61,030 nucleotides of DNA, taken from an uncultured Clostridium sp. (lineage in GTDB: Bacteria; Bacillota; Clostridia; Lachnospirales; Lachnospiraceae). Positions 34,718 through 42,874 of the stretch are shown here, one piece after another (positions within the stretch are counted from its first letter, which is position 1; each line of letters opens with the position of its first letter). The notes under the pieces are model-generated. The model was not told the origin of the DNA and did no database searches. It worked only from the letters and a program-made list of their open reading frames with translations. The translations under genes and the position numbers were made by a program. The DNA lies in the NCBI GenBank assembly GCA_947178445.1, contig CAMWYJ010000015.1:1-61030 (forward strand), in the 5' to 3' direction.

Positions 34718-36169
34718 TTATTGTTTTTTTACGATGACCAGATCTGCCCGCTTATTGAGAAATGCAATTTCATCCTCGGCTCTTGTAGTATACAGGGTAT
34801 ATTGGTTCTGTCTGTTAAATACAACGGATATCTTTTTGGTATAAAGCCCTGCACCGAGTGTGAATTCATCAATTAACAGGCAGGCATTATGTGCTTTTAA
34901 AATTTCATATGTCTGCATCAGTCCAATGCCGCTTCCGGAATCATCTGCATGGGTGGTGATTTGTGTCTGCCCGAAAGCCGCCAACACTTCCTTTGTGAAA
35001 GGAATTCCACAGTCGAATACGTGGAGGGAGTAGTATTTGGAAATCATACTGATGTTTAACAGGATGTATTTGCCATTATTGTATTTTGTTGCAATAATGG
35101 CATTTTCTAATAAATCTGCTAACAGGGTACGGAGGGATTCTTCCGAAATCGTATCCCGGATAAAGTCCGTTACACTACAGTCCAAGGTAACATGAAGGGT
35201 GATTCCTTCGTTGGCAGCTTTTTTCTGCATATATTGTAACAGATTGTCTATGCTGGCAACCCCGGAGGCTGGCAGCTTTTCACACCGCATATCCTGTGCG
35301 TCAAGCAGTCCCTTACGGTCTTTTGACAGCCGGTTCAATTCTTCTAATAATTCCGCTCCCCGTGCCTGATCGCTGGCAGCTAAGCTGCTTTCCTTGATAT
35401 ATGTCTGTACGGCATATTCCATAGCCGGAATCAGCTTATTATCCTTATGGATCATTTTCGCCATCTGCCGGTTATCCTGTTCCAGTGCTTCAATATACCG
35501 CAGCTTTTCCAACAGCTCTGTATTCAGCGATTCAATGTTTTTGGTATTGAGCCGGTCAAGATAGGTTTTTGTCAGGTTGCTTTGCCAGTAACGATAGATT
35601 AAAACAGCCAGGATGGCAAGAAGAACCATCGGAATGGCATATATCGGGTGAGTGTTTCCGGCATTTAGTATGACCGAGGCTGTCAGGATGAAGATACTGA
35701 TTATCATTCCTGGAATTGCATAAAACTGTTTCCGGAGGAAGGGCATCCCCTTTTTTGTCCGTTTAAAGCAAAAGGGAATCTGCATGATTAAAAGCTGGAG
35801 GAAAAAGCAGATCAACTGGAGCCATATGTGGGGAATGTCATCCGGGAAAGGAAGGAATATCATACTTCCGATCATCGCAGAGGCAGTAAAAAGGGTATAG
35901 CTGATGGCAAAGGCGATGGCAGTTGCGGTAACCGATACGGACAATGGGTGTCTGGTCAGGATAAAGAGGAACACGGACAGGGCAAGGACCAGCAGCGGAA
36001 AGGTGAGATGTGCATTGTAGCGGTTGATGCAGGAAAGGGCAGCGGATAAGGCAATGCAAAAAACAGGGAGAAGAATACGGCTCTTTTTCTCCGGGGTAAT
36101 ATGTAACAGTTTATAAAAGCTGTAGATACAGCATATGATAATTCCAAGGTTTCTGATAAAAGATTGCAT
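34718..36169 (-). CDS. AgrC-like sensor histidine kinase (GHKL ATPase)
   Basis: This 483-residue protein has six to seven membrane segments in its first 195 residues, a coiled linker, a histidine-bearing helix (MIHKDNKLIPAMEY, His241) and a GHKL ATPase domain (N box LLADLLENAIIA at about 345-356, GSGIGLMQTYEIL at about 432-444). This is the plan of AgrC-type kinases that sense secreted peptides. ATG at 36169 has AAAGGAG upstream on the minus strand; an in-frame start 90 bases further up has none. Upstream on the same strand is a Spo0A-type response regulator, and between them, on the plus strand, a 16-codon peptide gene. The peptide is a candidate ligand, which is inference. Confidence 0.82.
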   Translation of the reverse strand: MQSFIRNLGIIICCIYSFYKLLHITPEKKSRILLPVFCIALSAALSCINRYNAHLTFPLLVLALSVFLFILTRHPLSVSVTATAIAFAISYTLFTASAMIGSMIFLPFPDDIPHIWLQLICFFLQLLIMQIPFCFKRTKKGMPFLRKQFYAIPGMIISIFILTASVILNAGNTHPIYAIPMVLLAILAVLIYRYWQSNLTKTYLDRLNTKNIESLNTELLEKLRYIEALEQDNRQMAKMIHKDNKLIPAMEYAVQTYIKESSLAASDQARGAELLEELNRLSKDRKGLLDAQDMRCEKLPASGVASIDNLLQYMQKKAANEGITLHVTLDCSVTDFIRDTISEESLRTLLADLLENAIIATKYNNGKYILLNISMISKYYSLHVFDCGIPFTKEVLAAFGQTQITTHADDSGSGIGLMQTYEILKAHNACLLIDEFTLGAGLYTKKISVVFNRQNQYTLYTTRAEDEIAFLNKRADLVIVKKQ

Positions 36170-36283
36170 GGTAACTCCTTTAACTAATGAAAAGTAAAAT
36201 TCATCTGATGTAATATACCAATATATAAAAAAACATATATCCGCTATCCTTTTTCTCAAATACAGAAAAGGGAGGTGCAGGAT

Positions 36284-36334
36284 ATGTTAAAGAAATGGTG
36301 GGATAATTTTTGGATTATAATGGCAGGTCGCTAG
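36284..36334 (+). CDS. Possible 16-residue aromatic peptide gene
   Basis: A strong ribosome site (GGGAGGTG, 36270-36277) precedes an ATG that opens MLKKWWDNFWIIMAGR and a TAG stop. The peptide has three Trp, one Phe and a hydrophobic end, with two Lys near the start. It lacks the cysteine of AgrD peptides. A hairpin with A/T-rich arms lies just upstream of the ribosome site and a 12-bp hairpin follows the stop, so it looks like a complete small transcription unit. It sits opposite to and between a kinase and a regulator gene. It could be a peptide signal, a membrane peptide or a leader. Confidence 0.5.
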   Translation: MLKKWWDNFWIIMAGR

Positions 36335-36341
36335 ACGATAA

Positions 36342-36374
36342 CCAGGCAGGATATGATATTGGTATCCTGTCTGG
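36342..36374. terminator. Strong hairpin after the peptide gene
   Basis: CCAGGCAGGATA pairs with TATCCTGTCTGG (12 pairs, one G-T) around a 9-base loop. No long T run follows on the plus strand, so termination may be weak or need a factor. It also lies just past the end of the upstream regulator gene on the minus strand (36443) and could end that transcript before the kinase gene. Confidence 0.5.
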
Positions 36375-36442
36375 CTTTCAGTAAACCAGCTGTTATTGCA
36401 AAATATCTACGTATTCTGATTCATTTCCTTTTGATATCCACA

Positions 36443-37228
36443 CTAGTTGTTATTCTTAATCTTATTGGCATAATAGTATACAAATTCGGTCAAGGTCGGA
36501 ACGCCTTTATCCGGATTAATCCTGGCAGTGTAATGCTTGAGCAGCTCGTCAATATCGTTCGAGCGCCATGCGCTGTTGATTGCATTCTGCATGGCACGTT
36601 CCACACTGGAATCGGTTTTGCCATATTTTTTGCCGATGGTGGTACAAAGGTTGTTTTGATGTTCGTCAATAACAAGTAAAATGGCAGTTGTCAGATATTT
36701 GTAGCCGATTGCTTTTGGGCTGATTCCGACAAGGTCTAATTCAATGTTGATTAAACGGTTGAGGCGTTTTTCCCTCTGGTTGGCAGATTCTGACTGTGCA
36801 TATTCAGGATGGCTGTTCTGGATATTATTTTGTATGATATCCTTCATCATTTTCAAGAAGTCGATCGCACTCTGTTCAGAGTAATCCTCCTGATGTTTTG
36901 ACATAATAAAATCAGCCCCTAACTGGCGGGCATAATCGTAGGTCACGCTGCTGGAATTATTCGTAGTGATAAGAATAAATGGTTTGAAGGGAATGGTAAG
37001 GGTTTTCAATTCCTGCAGGAATAGTAATCCATTTCCCTTTCCCTGGTTTAATTCCAGGTCAAGTATAATTGCATCAGGCAGATGTTCCCCTATAAGCTCC
37101 AGTGCACGATATGAATTGTTCGTGACAGCGATAAGGGAAACATCGGCTGTTATATCTACATATTCTGCAAAACGTTTGCAGACAGTTGAATCATCTTCAA
37201 TCAGCATAATGTTTAATTCTCTGTCCAT
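36443..37228 (-). CDS. Response regulator with Spo0A-type DNA-binding domain
   Basis: This 261-residue protein has an N-terminal receiver domain (MLIEDD at residues 8-13, phospho-acceptor Asp57 in AIILDLEL, Thr87/88, Lys110 in IMSKH) and a C-terminal domain from about residue 155 that matches the Spo0A effector domain (INIELDLVGISPKAIGYKYL, then YGKTDSSVERAMQNAINSAW). This is not Spo0A itself in context: it lies beside an AgrC-like kinase, its probable partner. AgrC-type kinases usually pair with LytTR regulators, so the Spo0A-type output is unusual. GGAGGT lies 12 bases before the ATG. A good promoter with phased repeats is directly upstream. Confidence 0.85.
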   Translation of the reverse strand: MDRELNIMLIEDDSTVCKRFAEYVDITADVSLIAVTNNSYRALELIGEHLPDAIILDLELNQGKGNGLLFLQELKTLTIPFKPFILITTNNSSSVTYDYARQLGADFIMSKHQEDYSEQSAIDFLKMMKDIIQNNIQNSHPEYAQSESANQREKRLNRLINIELDLVGISPKAIGYKYLTTAILLVIDEHQNNLCTTIGKKYGKTDSSVERAMQNAINSAWRSNDIDELLKHYTARINPDKGVPTLTEFVYYYANKIKNNN

Positions 37229-37254
37229 AATGGTCCGTTCACCTCCATAAATAC

Positions 37255-37283
37255 ATTATATAACAAAAACCAATAATTTCCAA
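37255..37283 (-). promoter_or_regulatory. Promoter of the Spo0A-type regulator gene
   Basis: On the minus strand TTGGAA (37283-37278) and TATAAT (37260-37255) are separated by 17 bases. The ATG follows about 27 bases after the -10 box, so the leader is very short. Confidence 0.7.
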
Positions 37284-37300
37284 CAAAAACTAACAAAAAT
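37261..37300 (-). promoter_or_regulatory. Phased 10-bp direct repeats over the -35 region
   Basis: Read on the plus strand, the blocks TAACAAAAAC (37261), CAACAAAAAC (37281) and TAACAAAAAT (37291) are spaced by exactly 20 and 10 bases, so they sit on one face of the helix. They overlap the promoter spacer and -35 region. This is the pattern of a cooperative operator, possibly for autoregulation, but A-tract bending could also explain it. Confidence 0.45.
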
Positions 37301-37355
37301 TTCAAAAAGTAAAAAAGTATATAGACTGGTAGAATCAGTATTGTTATAAGAGTTG

Positions 37356-37474
37356 TAAAGAGAATTCACTCACTCTTTACAAGCATCAATATGTTATATT
37401 GATGTATTATAACGGGTTAATTTTTCAATCGAAAAGGCTCGGCTGTAGCAGGTAAAACTGTCTACAGTCGAGCC
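37356..37474. other. Three hairpins in the gap before gtrA
   Basis: In the 504-base gap between the regulator gene and the GtrA-like gene there are three stems: GTAAAGAG/CTCTTTAC (37356-37381), CATCAATAT-GTT-ATATTGATG (37384-37404), and a 13-bp stem with arms GGCTCGGCTGTAG and CTACAGTCGAGCC (37436-37474, one G-T pair). On the minus strand the last is followed by TTTT, so it could end a minus-strand transcript. From 37475 to 37732 I see only a promoter (37560-37588) and a doubled TATAGTAGGAC block. A 97-codon minus-strand ORF here looks like chance. Confidence 0.5.
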
Positions 37475-37559
37475 GACTTCGTTATATAATAGTTTTTCTG
37501 TGCAAAAGGCCCCTGCGTCTTGTAAGGTTATTTTTTGCCACGAATGGATTTTTAACAGA

Positions 37560-37588
37560 TTGCCGTTAGGGATGTAGTGTGTTATACT
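37560..37588 (+). promoter_or_regulatory. Promoter for the GtrA-like gene
   Basis: TTGCCG (37560-37565) and TATACT (37583-37588) are 17 bases apart. The leader to the ATG at 37733 would be about 140 bases and holds the repeated TATAGTAGGAC block. Confidence 0.5.
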
Positions 37589-37732
37589 GTGAATGCTTAT
37601 CAGGTGCAAAATAAAAGTATAGTGGAATATAGTAGGACTATAGTAGGACGAAGCCGGGAAAGGCGGGCTTAGCAGGAATGGTATCATGTAGGACGATAAG
37701 ATAAAACAATAGGAAAACGGCAGGAAATTAAA

Positions 37733-38203
37733 ATGAGCGGAATTATATCATTTATAAAAAAATACCAGGAAATCATTGCATATTTGTTTTGGGGAGGGAT
37801 GACGACGATTGTGAGCTGGGGAAGCTACAGCATTTTTGCATTGCTTTTCTGCAAACAGGAAAGAGTGATAAATATATTAGGCTTTGAGATGTCAATGGTC
37901 GTGTTATTGTCGAATGTTTTATCCTGGATTTGTGCATTTTTATTTGCGTTTGTCACAAATAAGCTTTGGGTATTTCAGAGTAAAAGCTGGAAGGCAGAGG
38001 TTTTTTTTCCTGAATTTGGAAAGTTTTTCTCTGCCAGGGCTTTCACCGGTATTTTAGAAATCCTTGCAGTGCCATTATTGGTTAGCTTTGGGATGAGCCA
38101 GACAATCTTTGGGATTGAGGGTATGGCAGCAAAGGTCTTAGTCAGTATATTGGTAGTTCTTTTGAATTATGTATTCAGTAAGCTGTTTATTTTCAAAAAG
38201 TAA
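37733..38203 (+). CDS. GtrA-family membrane protein
   Basis: This 156-residue protein has four membrane segments and the GtrA-like signature (YLFWGGMTTIVSWGSYSIFA early, FVTNKLWVFQSK at about 73-84, and VLLNYVFSKLFIFKK at the end). GtrA proteins are thought to flip undecaprenyl-phosphate sugars or help their use in glycan decoration. The partners in such systems are a GtrB-type GT2 with two C-terminal membrane segments and a GT-C-type transferase; candidates lie at 49362 and 39675. The gene stands alone between a minus-strand regulator and a convergent minus-strand gene. Confidence 0.88.
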   Translation: MSGIISFIKKYQEIIAYLFWGGMTTIVSWGSYSIFALLFCKQERVINILGFEMSMVVLLSNVLSWICAFLFAFVTNKLWVFQSKSWKAEVFFPEFGKFFSARAFTGILEILAVPLLVSFGMSQTIFGIEGMAAKVLVSILVVLLNYVFSKLFIFKK

Positions 38204-38211
38204 ATGCGATA

Positions 38212-39492
38212 CTAGTTTGTATGCTTTGGAACATAATATTTCCGGTAATATTTATTGCTATATTTGTCTTTTCCATAAAAGTTGATCAGTTGGTTTGCCT
38301 TTATCTTTTTGGAAAGCCCGAGTGAGACCTTTCCGTTTGAACTGTGGAATGTGTAGCTGGTTCCCGCAGTCGTTACTGTCCCGGATTTGATCATTCCACA
38401 TGAAAATTCAAGTGTCTTTTTACCGTTCTTGTCAGATGTTACAAGAAAGGTATGTCTGCCGTTGTTCTTGTCACAGCCTTCTATATTGAGACTGCTTAAG
38501 GAATTGTATTTAAAATTGTTCTTTTTTATTGTTACCTTCTGGGATTGTTTGATCATAGCACCATAGGAGTAGTGGTCAAATGTATTACCTGATATGGTTG
38601 CTTTATTCACCCCTAACAGGAATATGCCGACAACGCTTTTTCCCTGTGTAGATGGAGAGCTTCGTTTGAACCGATTGTTCTTAATGGTGATGTTGCTGTT
38701 CAAATGTCCCTTCAGCTTGTGGTGGACTCCGATTCCACGTGGGTAATCTATGATGGTATTTTTCTCAATCCGTATATTTTTACAGGCGGTTTTATCTGCT
38801 TTAAAACCGGGAGCCCAGGCTCCGTCTTTTTTTGATGTGTAGCAGGTATCAATCTGGATTGCCTCGCTTGTAAAATAGTCATCCTCGTAGCGGAACCCTG
38901 TAATCTTACAGTTGCGGATGACGGCACCTTTTACTCCGGCAAGTTCGATTGCATGGGCGCCATAGCAGTTTTTGATCGTTGTGTTCTGGATTACAATATT
39001 AGAGGAATGTCCTATGTAAATAAGGTTACAGGCAGATTTGGATTTTTTGATATTGCCACCGTCGAAGGTTCCGCCTGTAATGGTAATGTTTTTTGCAAGG
39101 TTATAACCACCGGCTTTTCCAGAATCGTGCGAAGCATTTGTTGTGCGTAGCATATTTTTACCTAAAGAGGAATCCGAACGCTTGATAACCGCCTTTTTGC
39201 TTAACTGAAGCTTTGTGTTTGACTGGATAAAGAGTGCCTTGGTAATATAATATGTACCATTTGGGATTTTCACTACGGTTAAATTGTCTTTGGACAGCTT
39301 TGTGTTTTTGGATGCCATATCAAGTGCTGCCTGAATTGCAGCAGAATCGGATTTTTTATCTTTTCCGTCTGCTCCAAAATCCTTGACGTTATAATAATAA
39401 GTAGCCGCATTGCTTGGATAGCAGGGAAGCAGGAGCAAAAATGCTGTCAAAAATAAGAACGGTATGTGGATTGGTTTCAAATAATGTTTCAT
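38212..39492 (-). CDS. Secreted right-handed beta-helix (pectate lyase-like) protein
   Basis: This 426-residue protein has a clear signal peptide (KPIHIPFLFLTAFLLLLPCYPSNAA, cleavage near residue 29 or 30; shown as its hydrophobic core here) and then YYNVKDFGADGKDKKSDSAAI, the typical start of pectate-lyase superfamily beta-helices. Many NITIKNN/TISGNTFD-type rungs follow to about residue 350, then a small C-terminal beta domain. It is presumably an extracellular polysaccharide lyase, hydrolase or epimerase. No sortase motif or dockerin is seen. It runs against the flanking glycan genes. AAGGAG precedes the start, and a 13-bp dyad lies 32 bases upstream. Confidence 0.8.
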   Translation of the reverse strand: MKHYLKPIHIPFLFLTAFLLLLPCYPSNAATYYYNVKDFGADGKDKKSDSAAIQAALDMASKNTKLSKDNLTVVKIPNGTYYITKALFIQSNTKLQLSKKAVIKRSDSSLGKNMLRTTNASHDSGKAGGYNLAKNITITGGTFDGGNIKKSKSACNLIYIGHSSNIVIQNTTIKNCYGAHAIELAGVKGAVIRNCKITGFRYEDDYFTSEAIQIDTCYTSKKDGAWAPGFKADKTACKNIRIEKNTIIDYPRGIGVHHKLKGHLNSNITIKNNRFKRSSPSTQGKSVVGIFLLGVNKATISGNTFDHYSYGAMIKQSQKVTIKKNNFKYNSLSSLNIEGCDKNNGRHTFLVTSDKNGKKTLEFSCGMIKSGTVTTAGTSYTFHSSNGKVSLGLSKKIKANQLINFYGKDKYSNKYYRKYYVPKHTN

Positions 39493-39523
39493 GTCTGTGT
39501 TCTCTCCTTTTGATTATCTTGTT

Positions 39524-39556
39524 ATTTTACCATCATATTGGCAAATGATGGTGAAA
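39524..39556. promoter_or_regulatory. 13-bp dyad upstream of the beta-helix gene
   Basis: ATTTTACCATCAT and ATGATGGTGAAAT form an inverted repeat (one T-G pair) around a 7-base centre. It lies in the 182-base divergent region between the minus-strand beta-helix gene and the plus-strand glycan operon. It may be an operator for either gene; no long T run supports a terminator. Confidence 0.45.
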
Positions 39557-39614
39557 TCGCTGTGTAAATTTTATTTATCATAGCATAATAATAGGAGAAT
39601 GTAAAATAAGGTGC

Positions 39615-39643
39615 TTGTTTTGTATGTTAAATTGGGATATAAT
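39615..39643 (+). promoter_or_regulatory. Promoter of the glycan operon starting at 39675
   Basis: TTGTTT (39615-39620) and TATAAT (39638-39643) are separated by 17 bases. Transcription would begin about 25 bases before the ATG at 39675. The next ten or so genes run in the same direction with short gaps and may share this promoter. Confidence 0.65.
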
Positions 39644-39674
39644 ACATCTATTGTTAAAAATTAGGGGGAAGAAG

Positions 39675-41630
39675 ATGAAAGAGAGACAATTTACTGATAA
39701 TCAATTGTGCTGTTTTCTATTTGGCTTGACATTTTTGATGATGTTAGTTTTAGGGATGCCGCTTAGTGTATCTTATATTTTAGATGAAACGGGAACCGTG
39801 GCGAATGCTGCCTTTCTTGCAGGGTATAACTGGAATGACTGGGTAAATTCTACAGGTGGATATTTTTATAAATATGGACAGGCTGTTTTTTATTTTTTAT
39901 TTTTTAAGGTTTTTTCTAATCCATATTTGATTTATAAGGGTTTAATGTTGGTAAATGGCTTGTTTGTTGCATGTATCCCTGTGATTTCTTATAAAATATT
40001 GAGAAAACACCTGAATATTGAGGATAAGGGAACGTGCGTGCTGTTATCTTTTTGTATCGCTGTAATCCCGGCTCCTGTGTTATATTCTCTTTTTGCAAGG
40101 GCGGATGTCATGCTTATTTCCTGTGCGTGGCTTGTATTGTATACATTGTTAGAGGCGATGGATGCTGACCACACAAAGGAAAAGGTTTTGTGGTCATCTT
40201 TAACAGGTTTTTTAAGTGTATATATATATATGTGTCATTCAAGAGGCATTGTTTTTGTGATTGCAATCTTTATGGTGATGGCAGTTATGCGTTTTTTTGT
40301 AAAAAACAAGGGAATATGTTTTTCGGCATATTTGTTGAACGTTTTCATCTGGTTAGTTGTTGATAAAAAATTAACGAGTTTTTTCAAAAACAGTATATGG
40401 GGAAGTGGTAATAAGAAGAATACTTTTGAGAATGTAAATTATGATAAATACAGTACATTATTTACACCAGAAGGAATGGAAACGGTAATCAAGAATATTA
40501 CTGGATGGTTTTTTAATTCTTTTTTAGGAACCTTTGGTCTGGTTACCTTGGGCATTTTTTTTGCAGCCGTAGTCAGTGTATGTTTTCTTTTTAAGAAAAA
40601 AAATATAAATCCGAAGGAGTTTGCAATAAATTTATATGCACTCCTTGCCTGCTTAGGGACGGGGGCAATGGGCATTTTGTTTTTCTTTGGTTCGAATTAT
40701 AAGTTTGTGACTGGGGTTTCCGTAAAACGTGCGGACCGGTTTTTATATAGCAGATATTTATCGCCATGCTATGCAATTTTGATATTTATAGCACTGTATT
40801 ATCTGTTTATAAAAAAAGACTGCTTTGGTCTGAAGACAAAAATTGCGGCTGTTTTGTTTGGTGGAGGCTTGATTGTATATTGCAGGAGCTGGCTGTCTGG
40901 TTATGTAAATAAAGTAGAATACTCATGGAGAAATACAATTGACTCCGCACTGTTTTTTGATACCGTTCGATATGGAAATGATGCAAACTCATATAAAGGT
41001 GTGTCGAGGGCGTTGCTGATTATGGCTGTCGTATCATTTTTTGCGCTCATTATCTGGATTATATTAAGTGAATGGAAGATGAAGAGAACAAATCTGTGTT
41101 TTGTTCTTATAGGCGCCTGTTTCCTGTTTTCTCTGGGTGTGAATTATGTGAAGCTGCGTTATGCCACAGATGTGAGACCTATGCTTAGCGCCGGTGCAGT
41201 CATTACATGGATGGATAATTTAGAAGATAAAACAGATATTTCGAAAGAGTATAATGATGTTTATGTTGATAAATCATTTTCAAGGCGTAAGACATTACAA
41301 ATGGGAATGCCGCAATATACGGTGCATGTGAAAAAATCAGTTGCCGCAGAAGATGTGGATAATATGTTCATTATTGCTAAAAATTATGTCGTAAATGAAA
41401 AATGGGCGGGAGATGATTGTTACCTGTTTTCTGGTTATGATTTTGAAAATACACAGGCAACAGTAGTTGTGAAGGGGGAACAGCTAAAAGAAGCATTAGA
41501 AGAAAAAGGTATAGAGTTGGTTCCGGTGACAGAGGAATATACAAAACAGAAACTTCCAGGTGGAGGTACACCATTTTTAGAAGCGGTAAAAATAGTGTTT
41601 GATTTTCAGGTTGATGCGATTCTCAATTGA
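39675..41630 (+). CDS. Multi-pass membrane glycosyltransferase-like protein (GT-C type)
   Basis: This 651-residue protein has about eleven to twelve membrane segments and a C-terminal soluble domain of about 130 residues. An acidic motif (LDETGTVANAA, residues about 35-45) in the first extracellular loop fits the GT-C fold, where an Asp/Glu pair activates the acceptor and lipid-phosphate sugars are donors. ATG at 39675 is preceded by TTAGGGGGAAG; an in-frame start at 39615 would lie in the promoter. It could act with the GtrA-like and GtrB-like proteins to decorate surface polymers. The specific sugar is unknown. Confidence 0.6.
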   Translation: MKERQFTDNQLCCFLFGLTFLMMLVLGMPLSVSYILDETGTVANAAFLAGYNWNDWVNSTGGYFYKYGQAVFYFLFFKVFSNPYLIYKGLMLVNGLFVACIPVISYKILRKHLNIEDKGTCVLLSFCIAVIPAPVLYSLFARADVMLISCAWLVLYTLLEAMDADHTKEKVLWSSLTGFLSVYIYMCHSRGIVFVIAIFMVMAVMRFFVKNKGICFSAYLLNVFIWLVVDKKLTSFFKNSIWGSGNKKNTFENVNYDKYSTLFTPEGMETVIKNITGWFFNSFLGTFGLVTLGIFFAAVVSVCFLFKKKNINPKEFAINLYALLACLGTGAMGILFFFGSNYKFVTGVSVKRADRFLYSRYLSPCYAILIFIALYYLFIKKDCFGLKTKIAAVLFGGGLIVYCRSWLSGYVNKVEYSWRNTIDSALFFDTVRYGNDANSYKGVSRALLIMAVVSFFALIIWIILSEWKMKRTNLCFVLIGACFLFSLGVNYVKLRYATDVRPMLSAGAVITWMDNLEDKTDISKEYNDVYVDKSFSRRKTLQMGMPQYTVHVKKSVAAEDVDNMFIIAKNYVVNEKWAGDDCYLFSGYDFENTQATVVVKGEQLKEALEEKGIELVPVTEEYTKQKLPGGGTPFLEAVKIVFDFQVDAILN

Positions 41631-41639
41631 GGTAAGAAA

Positions 41640-42833
41640 ATGATAGACAGGATTAAACGTTTTTCAAATAAGAATAAACTATGCTATTACTTAATATATG
41701 CGTTATTTAATTTATATGGAATATTGTTTTCTATTCTATGTATAATAATGCGTATATTTCCAATAAAAAGAAATAAGATCGTCTGCTGCAATATGAAGGG
41801 AAAAAGGTATGGGGATAATCCAAAGTATATTGCAGATGAGATATTGAGAAAAAATCTGGATTACGAGATTGTATGGCTGATAAAATCAATGGATCATGTA
41901 GAATTGCCGCAGGGAATCCGCCCTGTAAAGTACACCCCGCTTTTGGTTGCATATCATTTAGCAACTGCTAAGATTTGGATTGACAGTAATACAAAGCCTT
42001 TGGGTGTCTTAAAAAGAAAAGGGCAGTATTATATCCAGACATGGCATGGAAGCTACGGATTGAAGAAGATGTATGGGGATATTCCGGATAAGATGAATCT
42101 GTTTGACAAGCGCAATATTCAATATAACTCCAAGATTCAGGATTTATTTGTGTCGAATAGTGATTTCTATTCTGAAATCTACCGGAGAGCTTTTTGGTAT
42201 CCGGGTGAGATCCTAAAATGTGGAAGCCCAAGGAACGATATCTTTTTTACGGAGAATCAGCAGTGTCTTTTACGGGTGCAGACATTTTTTAAAATAAAAG
42301 ATAAGAAAATAGCACTTTATGCCCCAACGTATCGAAATGATTTTGATACAGATGCATATCATCTGGATTTTGAGCGTTTAAGGAAAAACCTTACAAAGCG
42401 TTTTGGCGGGGAATGGGTTATTTTAGTCAGGCTGCATCCACATAATATGATAGATGCGGAGAAATTTTTAGATTATACGGATACGATAATAAATGCAACC
42501 ACATATAGTGTAATGCAGGAGCTGCTTGTGGCTTCGGATCTTTTGATATCCGATTATTCAAGCTGTATGTTTGATTTTGTTACAACAAAAAAACCGTGTT
42601 TTATGTATGCATCTGATGCAGACAAGTATAAGGAAGAACATGATTTTTATTTTAATATCTATGACCTTCCGTTTCCATTAGCAGAAAATAATGATGAAAT
42701 GGAGAAAAAAATTCTTCAGTTTGATTATGATTTATATCAAAAGGATTTGGAGGATATGTTTGATAAAGTAGGTTTGTGTGAGTCTGGAACGGCATGCAGC
42801 CAGGTGGTGGAATGGATTGAAGCACATGCATAG
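41640..42833 (+). CDS. CDP-glycerol/CDP-ribitol glycerophosphotransferase family (TagF/TarL-like)
   Basis: This 397-residue protein matches the Glyphos_transf family of wall teichoic acid polymerases and primases. Key elements are VWLIKSMDHVELPQGIRPVKY (N-terminal half), IQTWHGSYGLKKM (about 129-141), GSPRNDIFF (about 196-204), YAPTYRN (about 223-229), RLHPHN and LISDYSSCMFDF (about 304-315). It transfers polyol phosphate from CDP-polyol. A short hydrophobic N-terminal part may bind the membrane. A TarI-like cytidylyltransferase two genes on could make the donor. Confidence 0.88.
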   Translation: MIDRIKRFSNKNKLCYYLIYALFNLYGILFSILCIIMRIFPIKRNKIVCCNMKGKRYGDNPKYIADEILRKNLDYEIVWLIKSMDHVELPQGIRPVKYTPLLVAYHLATAKIWIDSNTKPLGVLKRKGQYYIQTWHGSYGLKKMYGDIPDKMNLFDKRNIQYNSKIQDLFVSNSDFYSEIYRRAFWYPGEILKCGSPRNDIFFTENQQCLLRVQTFFKIKDKKIALYAPTYRNDFDTDAYHLDFERLRKNLTKRFGGEWVILVRLHPHNMIDAEKFLDYTDTIINATTYSVMQELLVASDLLISDYSSCMFDFVTTKKPCFMYASDADKYKEEHDFYFNIYDLPFPLAENNDEMEKKILQFDYDLYQKDLEDMFDKVGLCESGTACSQVVEWIEAHA

Positions 42834-42874
42834 TGTTGCATTAGAAATTCAAGAATGGGGAGTATAATAGACAA

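Noticed and set aside
34667-34876. Plus-strand ORF of 69 codons after rmlC
   Set aside because: Most of it is antisense to the 3' end of the kinase gene and it has no ribosome site.
37394-37687. Minus-strand gene of 97 codons before gtrA
   Set aside because: It crosses a strong hairpin, has no ribosome site, and its composition looks like translated AT-rich spacer.
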